DNA of 64,000 nt from Neisseria macacae ATCC 33926 (GTDB taxonomy: Bacteria > Pseudomonadota > Gammaproteobacteria > Burkholderiales > Neisseriaceae): NCBI RefSeq assembly GCF_022749495.1, contig NZ_CP094241.1, positions 868,001-932,000 on the forward strand. Direction: 5' to 3'. The position numbers and the translations under genes are program-made. Below are positions 52,476 to 61,006 of the stretch, piece after piece (position 1 is the stretch's first letter; the number at the start of each line of letters is the position of its first letter). Under the pieces are notes generated by a model. It did not search any database. It was not told where the DNA came from and saw nothing but the letters and a program-made list of their open reading frames with translations.

Positions 52476-53525
52476 TTAACTTTTCTTCCAACGACGTTCG
52501 CCCGGCAGCAGCATGTCCGCCCATTTGATGATGTTGGCGACTTCGGCGGGATTGAGTTCGTAGAACTGTCCGCGTTTGAGGCGGTTGGGCAGGCCGATGG
52601 GACCGAAGCCGACGCGCACGAGGCGGCTGACGGTGAGGCCTTGGCTTTCGAATATGCGGCGTACTTCGCGGTTGCGGCCTTCTTTGATCACGACGTTGTA
52701 CCATTTGTTCGCGCCTTCGCCACCTTGTTCGTAGATGCGTTCGACTTTTGCCAAGCCGTCTTCGAGCATCACGCCTTCTTCGGTGAGGCTGCGCATTTGT
52801 TCGGTGGTCAGCCCGCCCAGCACGCGCACGGCGTATTCGCGTTCGACTTCGAAGCTGGGGTGGGCGAAACGTTGGACGAGTTCGCCGGAGGTGGTCAGGA
52901 TGAGCAGGCCGCTGGTGTTGATGTCTAAGCGTCCGATGGCGACCCAGCGGCTGCTGGCGGCCTGCGGCAGGCGGTCAAAGATGCTGACGCGGCCTTGCGG
53001 GTCGTCGCGGGAGACGATTTCGCCTTCTTGTTTGTAATACAGGATGATGCGCGGCAGGCGGTCCGCCCATTTGAGCTTGATGATGCTGCCTTTGACGGTA
53101 ACGTGGTCGTCGGGGGTGACTTTGTCGCCCAGTTGCGCGGTTTTGCCGTTGACCGTTACCCAGCCGTTGTTAATCCACTCTTCCATTTCGCGGCGCGAGC
53201 CGACGCCGGACGCGGCAAGCACTTTTTGCAGGCGTTCGGGTTCCATGCGCGACAGGTCGCTGCGGCGTTCTTTCAAATCGCGCGCGCGTTCCATGATTTT
53301 TTGGTTGGGATTGCGGACGACGAGTTTTCTGGCTTTGGCGGCGCGCTGTTTGGGGGCGTTTTGCGGCTTGAGGTCGTCTGAAACTTTTTGTCCGTAAGGT
53401 TTGGAAGCGGCTTTGCGCGTTTCGTCTTTGGGACGGGCTTTGCTTTTGAAAGGTTTGGCGGTTTTCTTGGCAGACGGGGCTGCGCCGTCGCGCCATTGGC
53501 GTTTGCTGGTGGGTTGCTTGGACAT
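52476..53525 (-). CDS. rluB: 23S rRNA pseudouridine(2605) synthase RluB
   Basis: 349 residues. A long Lys/Ala/Arg-rich N-terminal extension (1-95), an S4 RNA-binding domain (RLQKVLAASGVGSRREMEEW), then the RsuA/RluB catalytic domain with the aspartate in GRLDINTSGLLILTTSG and the conserved GRNREVRRIFESQG. It makes pseudouridine 2605 in 23S rRNA. The gene lies between two miniature CREE-type hairpins. Confidence 0.93.
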   Translation of the reverse strand: MSKQPTSKRQWRDGAAPSAKKTAKPFKSKARPKDETRKAASKPYGQKVSDDLKPQNAPKQRAAKARKLVVRNPNQKIMERARDLKERRSDLSRMEPERLQKVLAASGVGSRREMEEWINNGWVTVNGKTAQLGDKVTPDDHVTVKGSIIKLKWADRLPRIILYYKQEGEIVSRDDPQGRVSIFDRLPQAASSRWVAIGRLDINTSGLLILTTSGELVQRFAHPSFEVEREYAVRVLGGLTTEQMRSLTEEGVMLEDGLAKVERIYEQGGEGANKWYNVVIKEGRNREVRRIFESQGLTVSRLVRVGFGPIGLPNRLKRGQFYELNPAEVANIIKWADMLLPGERRWKKS

Positions 53526-53549
53526 GGGGTTCTCCTAACGCGTTTGATG

Positions 53550-53601
53550 GCAGCGGGTTGAATTTGAAGCAGGACAAGGCAAGTCAAATTCAACCCGCTG
53601 C
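53550..53601. repeat. 52-bp CREE-derived hairpin upstream of rluB
   Basis: GCAGCGGGTTGAATTTGA (53550-53567) is perfectly complementary to 53584-53601 around a 16-nt loop, AGCAGGACAAGGCAAG. The loop and arm order (GGGTTGAA-TTT-CAGGACAAGGC) look like a shrunken CREE. Confidence 0.7.
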
Positions 53602-53760
53602 GGAAAACGGTTCTTCTGCGGCGGTGGCGGCAGGATAAGTTACGGATAAAAGGCCGCCTGAAAACGAATGAAACGAGTTTTGTTAAAACGTTTTTTATAT
53701 TTCAGACGACCTTTTGCTGGAGTCGGGATTTTACCCTATCGGCTTGAAGCTGTGGAAAGT

Positions 53761-54393
53761 TTAAGGCGACAGCCGCTCGCGTATCCAGTTGCCGTCAACC
53801 AAACGGTATTGGATGCGGTCGTGCAGGCGGCTGGGGCGGCCCTGCCAGAATTCGATGCGGTCGGGAATGACGAGATAGCCGCCCCAATGCGGCGGACGCG
53901 GGACGTGCAGCGGGTGTTTCGCGCCCACTGCCGCCGCTTTGGCAACCAACAGCGCCTTGCTCGACAACACTTCGCTTTGCGCGCTTGCCCATGCGCCGAT
54001 GCGGCTGGTGTAGGGGCGGCTGTCGAAATATTCGTCCGAAGCGGCGGCATCCAGTTTTTCGATGCGTCCTTCAACGCGCACCTGCCGCTCCAGTTCCGGC
54101 CAGAAAAACGTCATGGCGGCAAACGGATGCGCGTCAAACGAACGTCCTTTGCGGCTTAAGTAATTGCTGAAAAACACAAATCCCTGCGGATTGACTTCTT
54201 TCAGCAGCACCATGCGGCTGTTCGGCCTGCCGTCTTCGCCCACGGCGGCGACGTTGACGGCGGTCGGCTCGTTGACTTGCGAATGAATCGCCTCGTTCAG
54301 CCATTGCTCGAACTGGACAATCGGGTCGGCATGGCATTCCGATTCCGACAGTTCGCGCTTGCTGTAATCTTCGCGGATATTGTGCAAATCCAT
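53761..54393 (-). CDS. pdxH: Pyridoxamine 5'-phosphate oxidase
   Basis: 210 residues (MDLHNIREDYSKRELSES). FMN-binding residues in RPNSRMVLLKE and GFVFFSNYLSRKG; the C-terminal block RIEFWQGRPSRLHDRIQY binds PNP/PMP. It makes pyridoxal 5'-phosphate. Divergent from dut. Confidence 0.95.
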   Translation of the reverse strand: MDLHNIREDYSKRELSESECHADPIVQFEQWLNEAIHSQVNEPTAVNVAAVGEDGRPNSRMVLLKEVNPQGFVFFSNYLSRKGRSFDAHPFAAMTFFWPELERQVRVEGRIEKLDAAASDEYFDSRPYTSRIGAWASAQSEVLSSKALLVAKAAAVGAKHPLHVPRPPHWGGYLVIPDRIEFWQGRPSRLHDRIQYRLVDGNWIRERLSP

Positions 54394-54515
54394 GATGTCC
54401 TCCGATACTCACGTTTATTTGAATGAATCATACCCCGTTTTTTCAGACGACTCCAACGATAGGGAAGGGGAATATGTGTATAATCCGCGTCAAATCAAAT
54501 GAAACGGAAAAAATC

Positions 54516-54968
54516 ATGCAAACCGAAGTCGAACTGAAAATCCTCAATCCGAAAATGGCGGACAAACTGCCCGCCTACGCCACGCCCGGTTCCGCCGGAC
54601 TCGACCTGCGCGCCTGTCTGGACGAAGCCGTTACCCTGCAACCGGGCGATACCTACCTCGTTCCGACCGGTCTGGCGGTTCACCTTGCCAATCCCGACTA
54701 CGCCGCCGTTTTGCTGCCGCGTTCCGGTCTGGGACACAAACACGGCATCGTCTTGGGCAACTTGGTCGGACTGATCGATTCGGACTATCAGGGCGAACTT
54801 AAAGTCTCCGTGTGGAACAGGGGCAAAGAAGCGTTCACCATCGAGCCGATGGAACGCATCGCGCAAATGGTCATCGTTCCCGTCGTCCAAGCCTCGTTTA
54901 AAGTCGTGGACGAATTTGCCGCCAGCGAACGCGGCGAAGGCGGCTTCGGCAGCACGGGCAAAGCGTAA
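54516..54968 (+). CDS. dut: dUTP diphosphatase
   Basis: 150 residues from ATG 54516 (MQTEVELKILNPKM). All five dUTPase motifs are present: PGSAGLDLRA, PRSGLGHKHGI, GLIDSDYQGEL, EPMERIAQMV and GEGGFGSTG. It hydrolyses dUTP to dUMP, keeping uracil out of DNA. A longer frame from 54423 lacks a family match. Confidence 0.96.
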   Translation: MQTEVELKILNPKMADKLPAYATPGSAGLDLRACLDEAVTLQPGDTYLVPTGLAVHLANPDYAAVLLPRSGLGHKHGIVLGNLVGLIDSDYQGELKVSVWNRGKEAFTIEPMERIAQMVIVPVVQASFKVVDEFAASERGEGGFGSTGKA

Positions 54969-55024
54969 ACCGCCTGTTCAAATACAAAGGTCGTCTGAAT
55001 TTGAGCTGTGTAGAGAATAACCGC

Positions 55025-55100
55025 GTTGTTTACAGAACCCGGTCTACACGGAGCGCCTGAATAGGCCCTTATTGAATGCCCGAGATTTAGGGGTACTTCA
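55025..55100 (+). mobile_element. Right-end remnant of the IS3 element
   Basis: TTTACAGAACCC, GAGCGCCTGAATAGGC and the final ATTTAGGGG-TACTTCA follow the last 75 bp of the intact IS (12710-12784) with scattered changes. The coding part is lost. The outer end is 3 bp from a DUS at 55104. Confidence 0.8.
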
Positions 55101-55104
55101 GGAT

Positions 55105-56043
55105 TCAGACGACCTTTTCTTCTTCCTCGTTCCAAAAATCATAAAAATTAAACCATTGCAGCGGATTTTGCGCGCATTCTTGCGCCAAAATATCGGCGAA
55201 GCCCTGCATGGCGGCGGTAACGGCGGCTTCGCGGTTGCCGCGTTTCCAGTCGGAGGTGTCGGTGAAGCGGCGCAGTTTCAAATGGTAGCGGCCGTTTTGT
55301 TTGACGCAAAACAGCGTGTTCACTTGTGTTTTTAAGAGCGCCGCCAAGAGCCATGCGCCTTGCGGCATGGGGGCGGTATGGCCTAAGAAATGGATGTCGG
55401 CGGTTTTTTCGCCGCGCACGGGTACGCGGTCGGCGGCAATGGCTATCCATTCGCCGTCTTCGATGCGGCGGTTCAGCTCCATCATCAGGGTGGGATCCAA
55501 ATCTGTAACCTGAATCAGGCGGATGTGTTCCGCGCCCGCTTTTTGCAAGGCTTCGTTGAACGCCTGCGCGTGTTTGCTGTGTACCAACACATTGAGCCTG
55601 AAGCCTTTATGGTGCGACACCAGCGCGCGGCAGACTTCGGTGTTGCCCAAGTGGGAGCAGGCGAAAATCTGCCCGCGTACCGAATTGCTCACTTGCGTAT
55701 AAACGCCGTCCGGATCTTCGAGTACCAAATCTTCATAACGGATTTTGCGCTGCCACACGGCAAATCGATCGCATACTGCTTCGCCGAACGCGATAAATTG
55801 TTTGAATACGCTGTGTTTCGGCAAAACGGTATCGGGAAAGGCTGTCTGAAGACGGGTTTGATACCGCAGGATATGGCGGCGCGGTTTGGGCGCGGTGGCG
55901 TAGAAATACAGCACCACAAACCAGATGCACGGCCTCATCAGGAAGGCAGGCAGATAGCGTACCATCAGCGTGGTCAGGGCGAGAAACAGGCGGCTGCCGC
56001 GTTCTGGCTGCGCCGCCCAGTGGTTTTGCGTGTTGTCGGTCAT
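55105..56043 (-). CDS. LpxL/HtrB-type acyltransferase of the aryl polyene cluster
   Basis: 312 residues with one N-terminal membrane segment (MRPCIWFVVLYFYA). The HX4E catalytic motif is HLGNTE (CSHLGNTEVCRAL), and later IAADRVPVRGE gives the DR(V) block of lipid A acyltransferase-like enzymes. In aryl polyene clusters such an enzyme helps attach the polyene to its membrane lipid anchor. It is the last gene of the minus-strand cluster; the IS3 remnant lies behind it. Role in the pathway is inferred from context. Confidence 0.82.
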   Translation of the reverse strand: MTDNTQNHWAAQPERGSRLFLALTTLMVRYLPAFLMRPCIWFVVLYFYATAPKPRRHILRYQTRLQTAFPDTVLPKHSVFKQFIAFGEAVCDRFAVWQRKIRYEDLVLEDPDGVYTQVSNSVRGQIFACSHLGNTEVCRALVSHHKGFRLNVLVHSKHAQAFNEALQKAGAEHIRLIQVTDLDPTLMMELNRRIEDGEWIAIAADRVPVRGEKTADIHFLGHTAPMPQGAWLLAALLKTQVNTLFCVKQNGRYHLKLRRFTDTSDWKRGNREAAVTAAMQGFADILAQECAQNPLQWFNFYDFWNEEEEKVV

Positions 56044-56047
56044 GTTT

Positions 56048-56773
56048 TCAGACGGCCTTTCCGAATAAAGCGCCCAAACGACGCCGCAACATTCCTAAAA
56101 ACAGCCGCGTGTGCATTTTGCTGATGCGCACGTTGTCGGCGAAGGCGTTGAAGTGGGACACGCCGTCGGCGGCGTATTGCACGGGCGTTTTAATCCAAAC
56201 CGGCTTGACGCCGCGCCAGTACAGGCGGATGAGGATTTCCGTGTCGAAATCCATGCGGTCGCCCACGGTTTCTTCGCGGACGACCGAAAGCGCGGGGGCG
56301 AGCGGGTACAGGCGGAAGCCGCACATGCCGTCTTTGATGTCGCACGACCAAGTGTGCAGCATGTTCCAGAAATCGGTAATTTTGCGCCCGTACAGCCGCG
56401 CTTTGGGTGCGTCGCCGCCGTATTGCGGCCAGCCGCAGACGACGGCTTCGGGGTTTTGTTCCGCCGCCGTCAAGAGTTTGGGCGTGTCGTCCAGATGGTG
56501 CTGACCGTCGGCATCGACCTGCAAAACATGGCTGTAACCGTTTTCTTCGGCGTATTTCAAACCGGTTTTGACCGCCGCGCCTTTGCCGCCGTTGATGGGG
56601 CGGTAAAGGACGTGGATGCCGTCTGAAACCAATGCCTGCAATACGGGTTTGCATTCTTCGCGCGAACCGTCGTCCACAATCAATACATCCAAACCGAAGC
56701 CGTGCATGGTCTGTGCGACGCGGGCGATGGCGGCGGGGTGGTTGTAGTGGGGGATTAACACTAGGGTTTTCAT
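56048..56773 (-). CDS. Family 2 glycosyltransferase of the aryl polyene cluster
   Basis: 241 residues. GT-A fold with LIPHYNHPAAIARV, VDDGSREE and the DXD-like QVDADGQHHL. Ends with a short amphipathic basic tail (FLGMLRRRLGALFGKAV). These GT2 enzymes in APE clusters are thought to glycosylate the carrier of the polyene. Four bases separate its stop from the acyltransferase start, so they are cotranscribed. Confidence 0.85.
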   Translation of the reverse strand: MKTLVLIPHYNHPAAIARVAQTMHGFGLDVLIVDDGSREECKPVLQALVSDGIHVLYRPINGGKGAAVKTGLKYAEENGYSHVLQVDADGQHHLDDTPKLLTAAEQNPEAVVCGWPQYGGDAPKARLYGRKITDFWNMLHTWSCDIKDGMCGFRLYPLAPALSVVREETVGDRMDFDTEILIRLYWRGVKPVWIKTPVQYAADGVSHFNAFADNVRISKMHTRLFLGMLRRRLGALFGKAV

Positions 56774-56787
56774 GGGGATACCGTTTT

Positions 56788-57876
56788 TCAGACGACCTTC
56801 TCGCAGCGCAAAATGCTGTGTCCGCGTCCGATGCCGTCTGAAATTTCCGCCACTTTCAATCCGGCGTTTTCAACGCAGCGTATCAGGTCTTCGGAATGGA
56901 AGATTTTGCTGTTGCCGTTGGCCATGGCGGTGAAATACAGGCTGGTCATGGTCAGGCAGTAGGCGGCGGTTTCGTATTGCTGCCTGTCCCAGCAGGGCTC
57001 CATGATGTAGAGGCTGGTGTGGCTGCCCATGGAAGCGGCGGCGCGGCGCAGGATGCCGGTGACTTGTTCTTCGCTGAAACAGTCTAAAAACTGGCTCATC
57101 CAAATCGCGTCAAAACCTGTCGGGAAGGGGACTTCGGGGTCGAGCAGGTTGGCGGGGTGGGCATGGATGCGTTCCGCGCCGGTTTTGCCTTTGGTCGCTT
57201 CGCGCATCAGGGCGATTTGTTGCGGCAAATCCATGATGGTGACTTCGACTTCGGCGTTGTAGCCGACACATTGTTCCGCCCAGCGGCCGGTGTTGCCGCC
57301 GACGTCGAGCAGCTTTTTAACCGGTTTGGCGAACACGGTTTTCAAGGCTTCGGCAAAGGAATTGTCGGAATAATAGTGGTCGAAGGCGAACCATTTTTCC
57401 TGCGCGACGCTCGGCAGCGACGACAGGCCTTCGTAAATCGTCGGCCAGCCGCCGAAAACTTTCAGCCCTTCGGGTTTGCCCGTTTGCAGGGTTTTTTCCA
57501 AGTCAAACATACCTTGGTAACAGATTTCCTGCGTGAAATCCATGTTCACGCGCGCCATTTTGTCTTTCAGTAAGAACCAGCCTGCTTTGCTGATGAAATA
57601 GCGGTTGTCGCGGGTGTGCACTGTGCCGATGGAGAGCGAGGCTTCAAGCAGCACTTGCGCGGCGTAATTGCTGATTTGCGCTTTCTCGGCGATTTCGGCT
57701 TGAGTAAGGCCGTCTGAATGGTTGTTCAGCAAATCCAAAATGCCGAATTTCACCATCAGGCGGGATACTTGAAACACAATCGGCGCAAAGGCGATTTCCT
57801 GCGCCAAACGCTGCGCTTCGCCTGCGGACTGGTGTTCTTCGGAATAACGTTGTGCTAGTGCTGGAAAAAGTTGCAT
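56788..57876 (-). CDS. SAM-dependent methyltransferase of the aryl polyene cluster
   Basis: 362 residues. An N-terminal dimerisation/winged-helix part (GLTQAEIAEKAQISNYAAQVL) and a class I methyltransferase core with LLDVGGNTGRWAEQCVGY (SAM motif I). It resembles acetylserotonin-type O-methyltransferases. APE head groups are methylated or methoxylated, so modification of the aryl ring is the likely job. The downstream gene starts 14 bp after its stop. Confidence 0.85.
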   Translation of the reverse strand: MQLFPALAQRYSEEHQSAGEAQRLAQEIAFAPIVFQVSRLMVKFGILDLLNNHSDGLTQAEIAEKAQISNYAAQVLLEASLSIGTVHTRDNRYFISKAGWFLLKDKMARVNMDFTQEICYQGMFDLEKTLQTGKPEGLKVFGGWPTIYEGLSSLPSVAQEKWFAFDHYYSDNSFAEALKTVFAKPVKKLLDVGGNTGRWAEQCVGYNAEVEVTIMDLPQQIALMREATKGKTGAERIHAHPANLLDPEVPFPTGFDAIWMSQFLDCFSEEQVTGILRRAAASMGSHTSLYIMEPCWDRQQYETAAYCLTMTSLYFTAMANGNSKIFHSEDLIRCVENAGLKVAEISDGIGRGHSILRCEKVV

Positions 57877-57986
57877 ATTTTTTATCTTTTCATTTGATTA
57901 TGGGTTGTTATTAGGTTTGAGCGGGATTATCCCCGATTTGCAGGTTTTCCTCTTCCCGCAGGAGAGGGCGGAACCTAAAAGCATTT

Positions 57987-59741
57987 TCAGACGACCTCGA
58001 ACACAATCCGCCCCGATGCGCAGGGATTGTCGCCGTTGCTGACTTTAAAGCTCAATTTGTTTTTGGCTTCATCGTATTTCAGCTCCACCGACACTTCGTC
58101 ATGCGGACGGACGAACTGCTGGTATTTCAGGTTTTCCACACGGACGACGCGCTGCCTGCCCCACGGATGACGCGCCGCCAGATCGCGCACCCATTGCAGC
58201 TCGACTACGCCGGGTACGAGCGGGAAGGTGGCGAAATGGCCACCGAAATAGACCAAATCAAGCGGCACGCGGCCGATGAAGGTTTCGGCGGCGGTTTCTT
58301 CTTCAGATGATGTTTTTGACCAAACGGGCGATGTTTGGGCGACGGTAAAGGCCGTCTGAAAATCGGCGGCGGCGATTTTTGCCTGGGCGTTGCGCGGCAG
58401 GCTGTCGGCGAAACGCCAGTAACGGGGCAAGGCGATGGTGTCCTGCGTGGCGGCAAGGTGGCGTTTGAGTGCGTCGGCGACGGCGGCACGGCCTTGGTCG
58501 CGCAGGGCGGCGATACCGTCCGCGTTCAACGCCGCCCATATGGCGATGCGCTGATGTTGCGGATGGCGGCCGCAATGGGCGTCGGCAATCCACGGATGCC
58601 GTAAAAGTTCGTGTTCGATTTGGGTCAGCGATACGCGTTTGTCCTCGAATTTGATGATGCGGTCTTGGCGGCCGAGCAGCAGGAAACCGTCGGGCTGCGG
58701 CTCGATTAAATCGGCGGTCTGGCGGCGTTCGGGCGACCACGGCGAAGATGCCCACAATGCGCCTTCTTCGTTCTGTCCGATTTCCACGCCGGCAAACGGC
58801 CGCCATTCGCGACTTTCCCGACGCGACGCAATCACGCCGGTTTCGGTGCTGCCGTACACTTCAAACGGGCGGACGGCTGCTTGTTCCAGCAAATCCGCCG
58901 TGGCTTCGGGCAGCGCGCCGCCCGCCGACACGATGCCCGCGATTTTATGGCCGATGCTCTGCCAGTTGCGGTTTTCACCTAAGCGGTTGAGTACCGCCGG
59001 ACTGGCAATCCACACCACTTTTTCATGCGCCGCCGTACTGGCGAGCAGGTTTTCCGGATAAACCGCCTGCCGCCGTTCCATAGGCCAGCCCATCGTCAGC
59101 GCAAGCGCGAAACGGAAAGTAAAGCCGTAAAGGTGTTGCGGAATGACGCTGCCGATAACCGTTTCCCCGCCGCGTCCGAACGGCAGCGCATCCGCCAACA
59201 TCAAGGCTTCCGCCTGCATCTGCGCGGCGGTTTTCACAATCACCTGCGCCTCGCCGCTGGAACCCGACGTTTTCAGCCATGCTTCGGCATGGTCGGGAAT
59301 CAGATGGTTTTCAGGGGCGGGCGTCGGGTTTTCAGGCGGCGTGTGTGCAAGTAAATCGGGCAGGTGCCACACGGGTGGGTTGGATTGCACATCCAACGTC
59401 TGTCCCGATTCATCGCGTTGTTCGGTTTGACAGCCTAACTTGCTTTGCAAATCTTCGGAATCCGTCAAAAACACATCCGCCGTCCGCCCCCAGTCCAAAT
59501 TGTCCCGCGCCAGATTCGGCAGCAGCAACACCCGCCCGCCCGAATGCCACACCGCCAGCACGGCGCAGGCAAACAGCGCGGCATCGTCAAACCACAACGC
59601 GGTCGTTTGCGCGTTTGCCGTTTTCAGACGACCTGACAGCCGGAAAACCGCACGGTTGAAATCCGCACGCGTCCAATTCGGATGGGTGGCGATAAGGTCT
59701 TGTTGGGGCAGGTCGGGGGATAGGATTTGGGTTAGGTGCAT
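57987..59741 (-). CDS. AMP-dependent ligase fused to hotdog dehydratase (aryl polyene biosynthesis)
   Basis: 584 residues. Residues 1-450 are an acyl/aryl-adenylating ligase: LKTSGSSGEAQVIVKT (P-loop), VYGSTETGVIAS, and QDRIIKFEDKRVSLTQIE. Residues about 470-584 form a hotdog dehydratase: VPLDLVYFGGHFATFPLVPG has the HF-x-P-x-x-PGV pattern of FabZ-like proteins. The ligase would load the aryl starter (4-hydroxybenzoate or 4-coumarate type acid) onto the ACP, and the dehydratase would act in chain extension, roughly ApeH plus ApeI of E. coli/Xenorhabdus. Its 5' neighbour is separated by an AT-rich insert. Confidence 0.85.
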   Translation of the reverse strand: MHLTQILSPDLPQQDLIATHPNWTRADFNRAVFRLSGRLKTANAQTTALWFDDAALFACAVLAVWHSGGRVLLLPNLARDNLDWGRTADVFLTDSEDLQSKLGCQTEQRDESGQTLDVQSNPPVWHLPDLLAHTPPENPTPAPENHLIPDHAEAWLKTSGSSGEAQVIVKTAAQMQAEALMLADALPFGRGGETVIGSVIPQHLYGFTFRFALALTMGWPMERRQAVYPENLLASTAAHEKVVWIASPAVLNRLGENRNWQSIGHKIAGIVSAGGALPEATADLLEQAAVRPFEVYGSTETGVIASRRESREWRPFAGVEIGQNEEGALWASSPWSPERRQTADLIEPQPDGFLLLGRQDRIIKFEDKRVSLTQIEHELLRHPWIADAHCGRHPQHQRIAIWAALNADGIAALRDQGRAAVADALKRHLAATQDTIALPRYWRFADSLPRNAQAKIAAADFQTAFTVAQTSPVWSKTSSEEETAAETFIGRVPLDLVYFGGHFATFPLVPGVVELQWVRDLAARHPWGRQRVVRVENLKYQQFVRPHDEVSVELKYDEAKNKLSFKVSNGDNPCASGRIVFEVV

Positions 59742-59920
59742 AATTATAATTTACTAAATTAATAAAGAAATTAATTACATCGGAAATGCTATATTATTTT
59801 TGAGATAAAAAGCCATGATTACCAATAAAAAATTGTGAACTACCCTACATTCCAAAGAAACTGTTTATTTATAAGTTCACGATAATAGTGTGATTATCTA
59901 ATTTTATTTTTTTATATATT

Positions 59921-60253
59921 TTATTGTTCATCACTAAACATAAGTGCATCTAATTTTTCAGTATCTGCTGCTATATCTTCATAGCTAGAAATAATATTTT
60001 CCAATGTTTTTAACGTTATAGTACCTGTGACATCTTGTATAACAACTTCTGTCCCTATGTTATTTAAACTACGAATTATCTCTCTAACTTTCTTTAACTC
60101 ATCTAGTTTTAAATCATTTACTGCTATTACTGCATCATGGTTTTCTATTCTGGATTTTATTTCGGATAAAGAGAGTGGAGTATATTCTCTTAAAATTTTA
60201 TAGGTCGAAGTTTTATCATTAATATATTCAATAATTATATCTATGGTTTTCAT
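59921..60253 (-). CDS. AT-rich immunity-like hypothetical protein inside the APE cluster
   Basis: 110 residues, Ile/Glu/Lys-rich (MKTIDIIIEYINDKTSTYKI), with a ferredoxin-like or L7/L12-like alpha/beta pattern. Its ATG overlaps the stop (ATGA) of a short open tail encoding FHVNGKYCFNVETGRQVYLR and more. AT content is far above the cluster genes. Small acidic proteins overlapping a toxin C-terminus are typical immunity proteins; that reading is inference. No homologue recognised. Confidence 0.55.
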   Translation of the reverse strand: MKTIDIIIEYINDKTSTYKILREYTPLSLSEIKSRIENHDAVIAVNDLKLDELKKVREIIRSLNNIGTEVVIQDVTGTITLKTLENIISSYEDIAADTEKLDALMFSDEQ

Positions 60254-60360
60254 TTTTCCCTCTCGAGATTAAAAATCTTCAATTGGTTTGATTCGTTCCT
60301 TAAGTAAACTTGTCTTCCAGTTTCCACATTGAAGCAGTATTTTCCATTGACATGAAATGA
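60250..60360 (-). pseudogene. Short C-terminal coding remnant, possible toxin tail
   Basis: 37 codons of open frame, no start codon in frame, TAA directly upstream (60361-60363). It reads SFHVNGKYCFNVETGRQVYL then RNESNQLKIFNLEREK and stop. It is overlapped by the downstream gene in the ATGA fashion of toxin-immunity pairs. The 5' part is missing. Confidence 0.45.
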
Positions 60361-60387
60361 TTAATGATCGATGCGTTTTCAGACGAC

Positions 60388-60927
60388 CTACACCTTCAAT
60401 ACGGCTTTCCGATACACCCACTCTCCGGCAAACAAAAGCCCCATTAACACATACGACACGATGCCGGTATAAGCCGCCCACCAGTCGTAATATTGCAAGC
60501 CTGTCAAAATGGCGGCGGTTGCGCCGTTGAGGATGAAGAAGCCGCACCAGATTTGCGTGACGCGGCGGGTGTGGCGCACGCCTTCGGGCGGCAGGTCGGG
60601 GTGTTGCAGTCGGGCGAGGCGTTCGATGACGGTTTGTTTGGCAAACAGGCTGCCGCCGAAAACGGCAAGCATCAGCGCGTTGACGGCGACGGGATACCAA
60701 TACATCGAGTCGGGTCGTCTGAAAACCAGTACGGCGGCGAAAAAGGCGGCAAGGATAATCGCCGTAATGCGTTGGGCTGTGGTTTGCGGCATGGCGGCGC
60801 GTATCAGCCACAGGACGCACATGGCGGCGGCAAGCCAAAAAAATGCGCCGTTTTCCCTGCCGTAATACCATAGGAGCGGATAGGCGAGGCTGGCGAGGGT
60901 CAGTAGGAGTTTTCCCAGTGTTTTCAT
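60388..60927 (-). CDS. COG4648-type membrane protein of the aryl polyene cluster
   Basis: 179 residues with five to six membrane helices (MKTLGKLLLTLASLAYPLLW onwards) and the conserved GVRHTRRVTQIWCGFFILNG segment. This corresponds to ApeG of described clusters, an integral membrane protein of unknown biochemical role. In most clusters it directly follows the two ACP genes; here 1.7 kb separates them. Confidence 0.8.
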   Translation of the reverse strand: MKTLGKLLLTLASLAYPLLWYYGRENGAFFWLAAAMCVLWLIRAAMPQTTAQRITAIILAAFFAAVLVFRRPDSMYWYPVAVNALMLAVFGGSLFAKQTVIERLARLQHPDLPPEGVRHTRRVTQIWCGFFILNGATAAILTGLQYYDWWAAYTGIVSYVLMGLLFAGEWVYRKAVLKV

Positions 60928-61006
60928 AATGGTGTTCGGTTTCAGACGACTTTTGGGTTTTAGGGGGAGGAAGGTCGTCTGAAAGTTGTTTGGAAAAATA
61001 GTAGGG

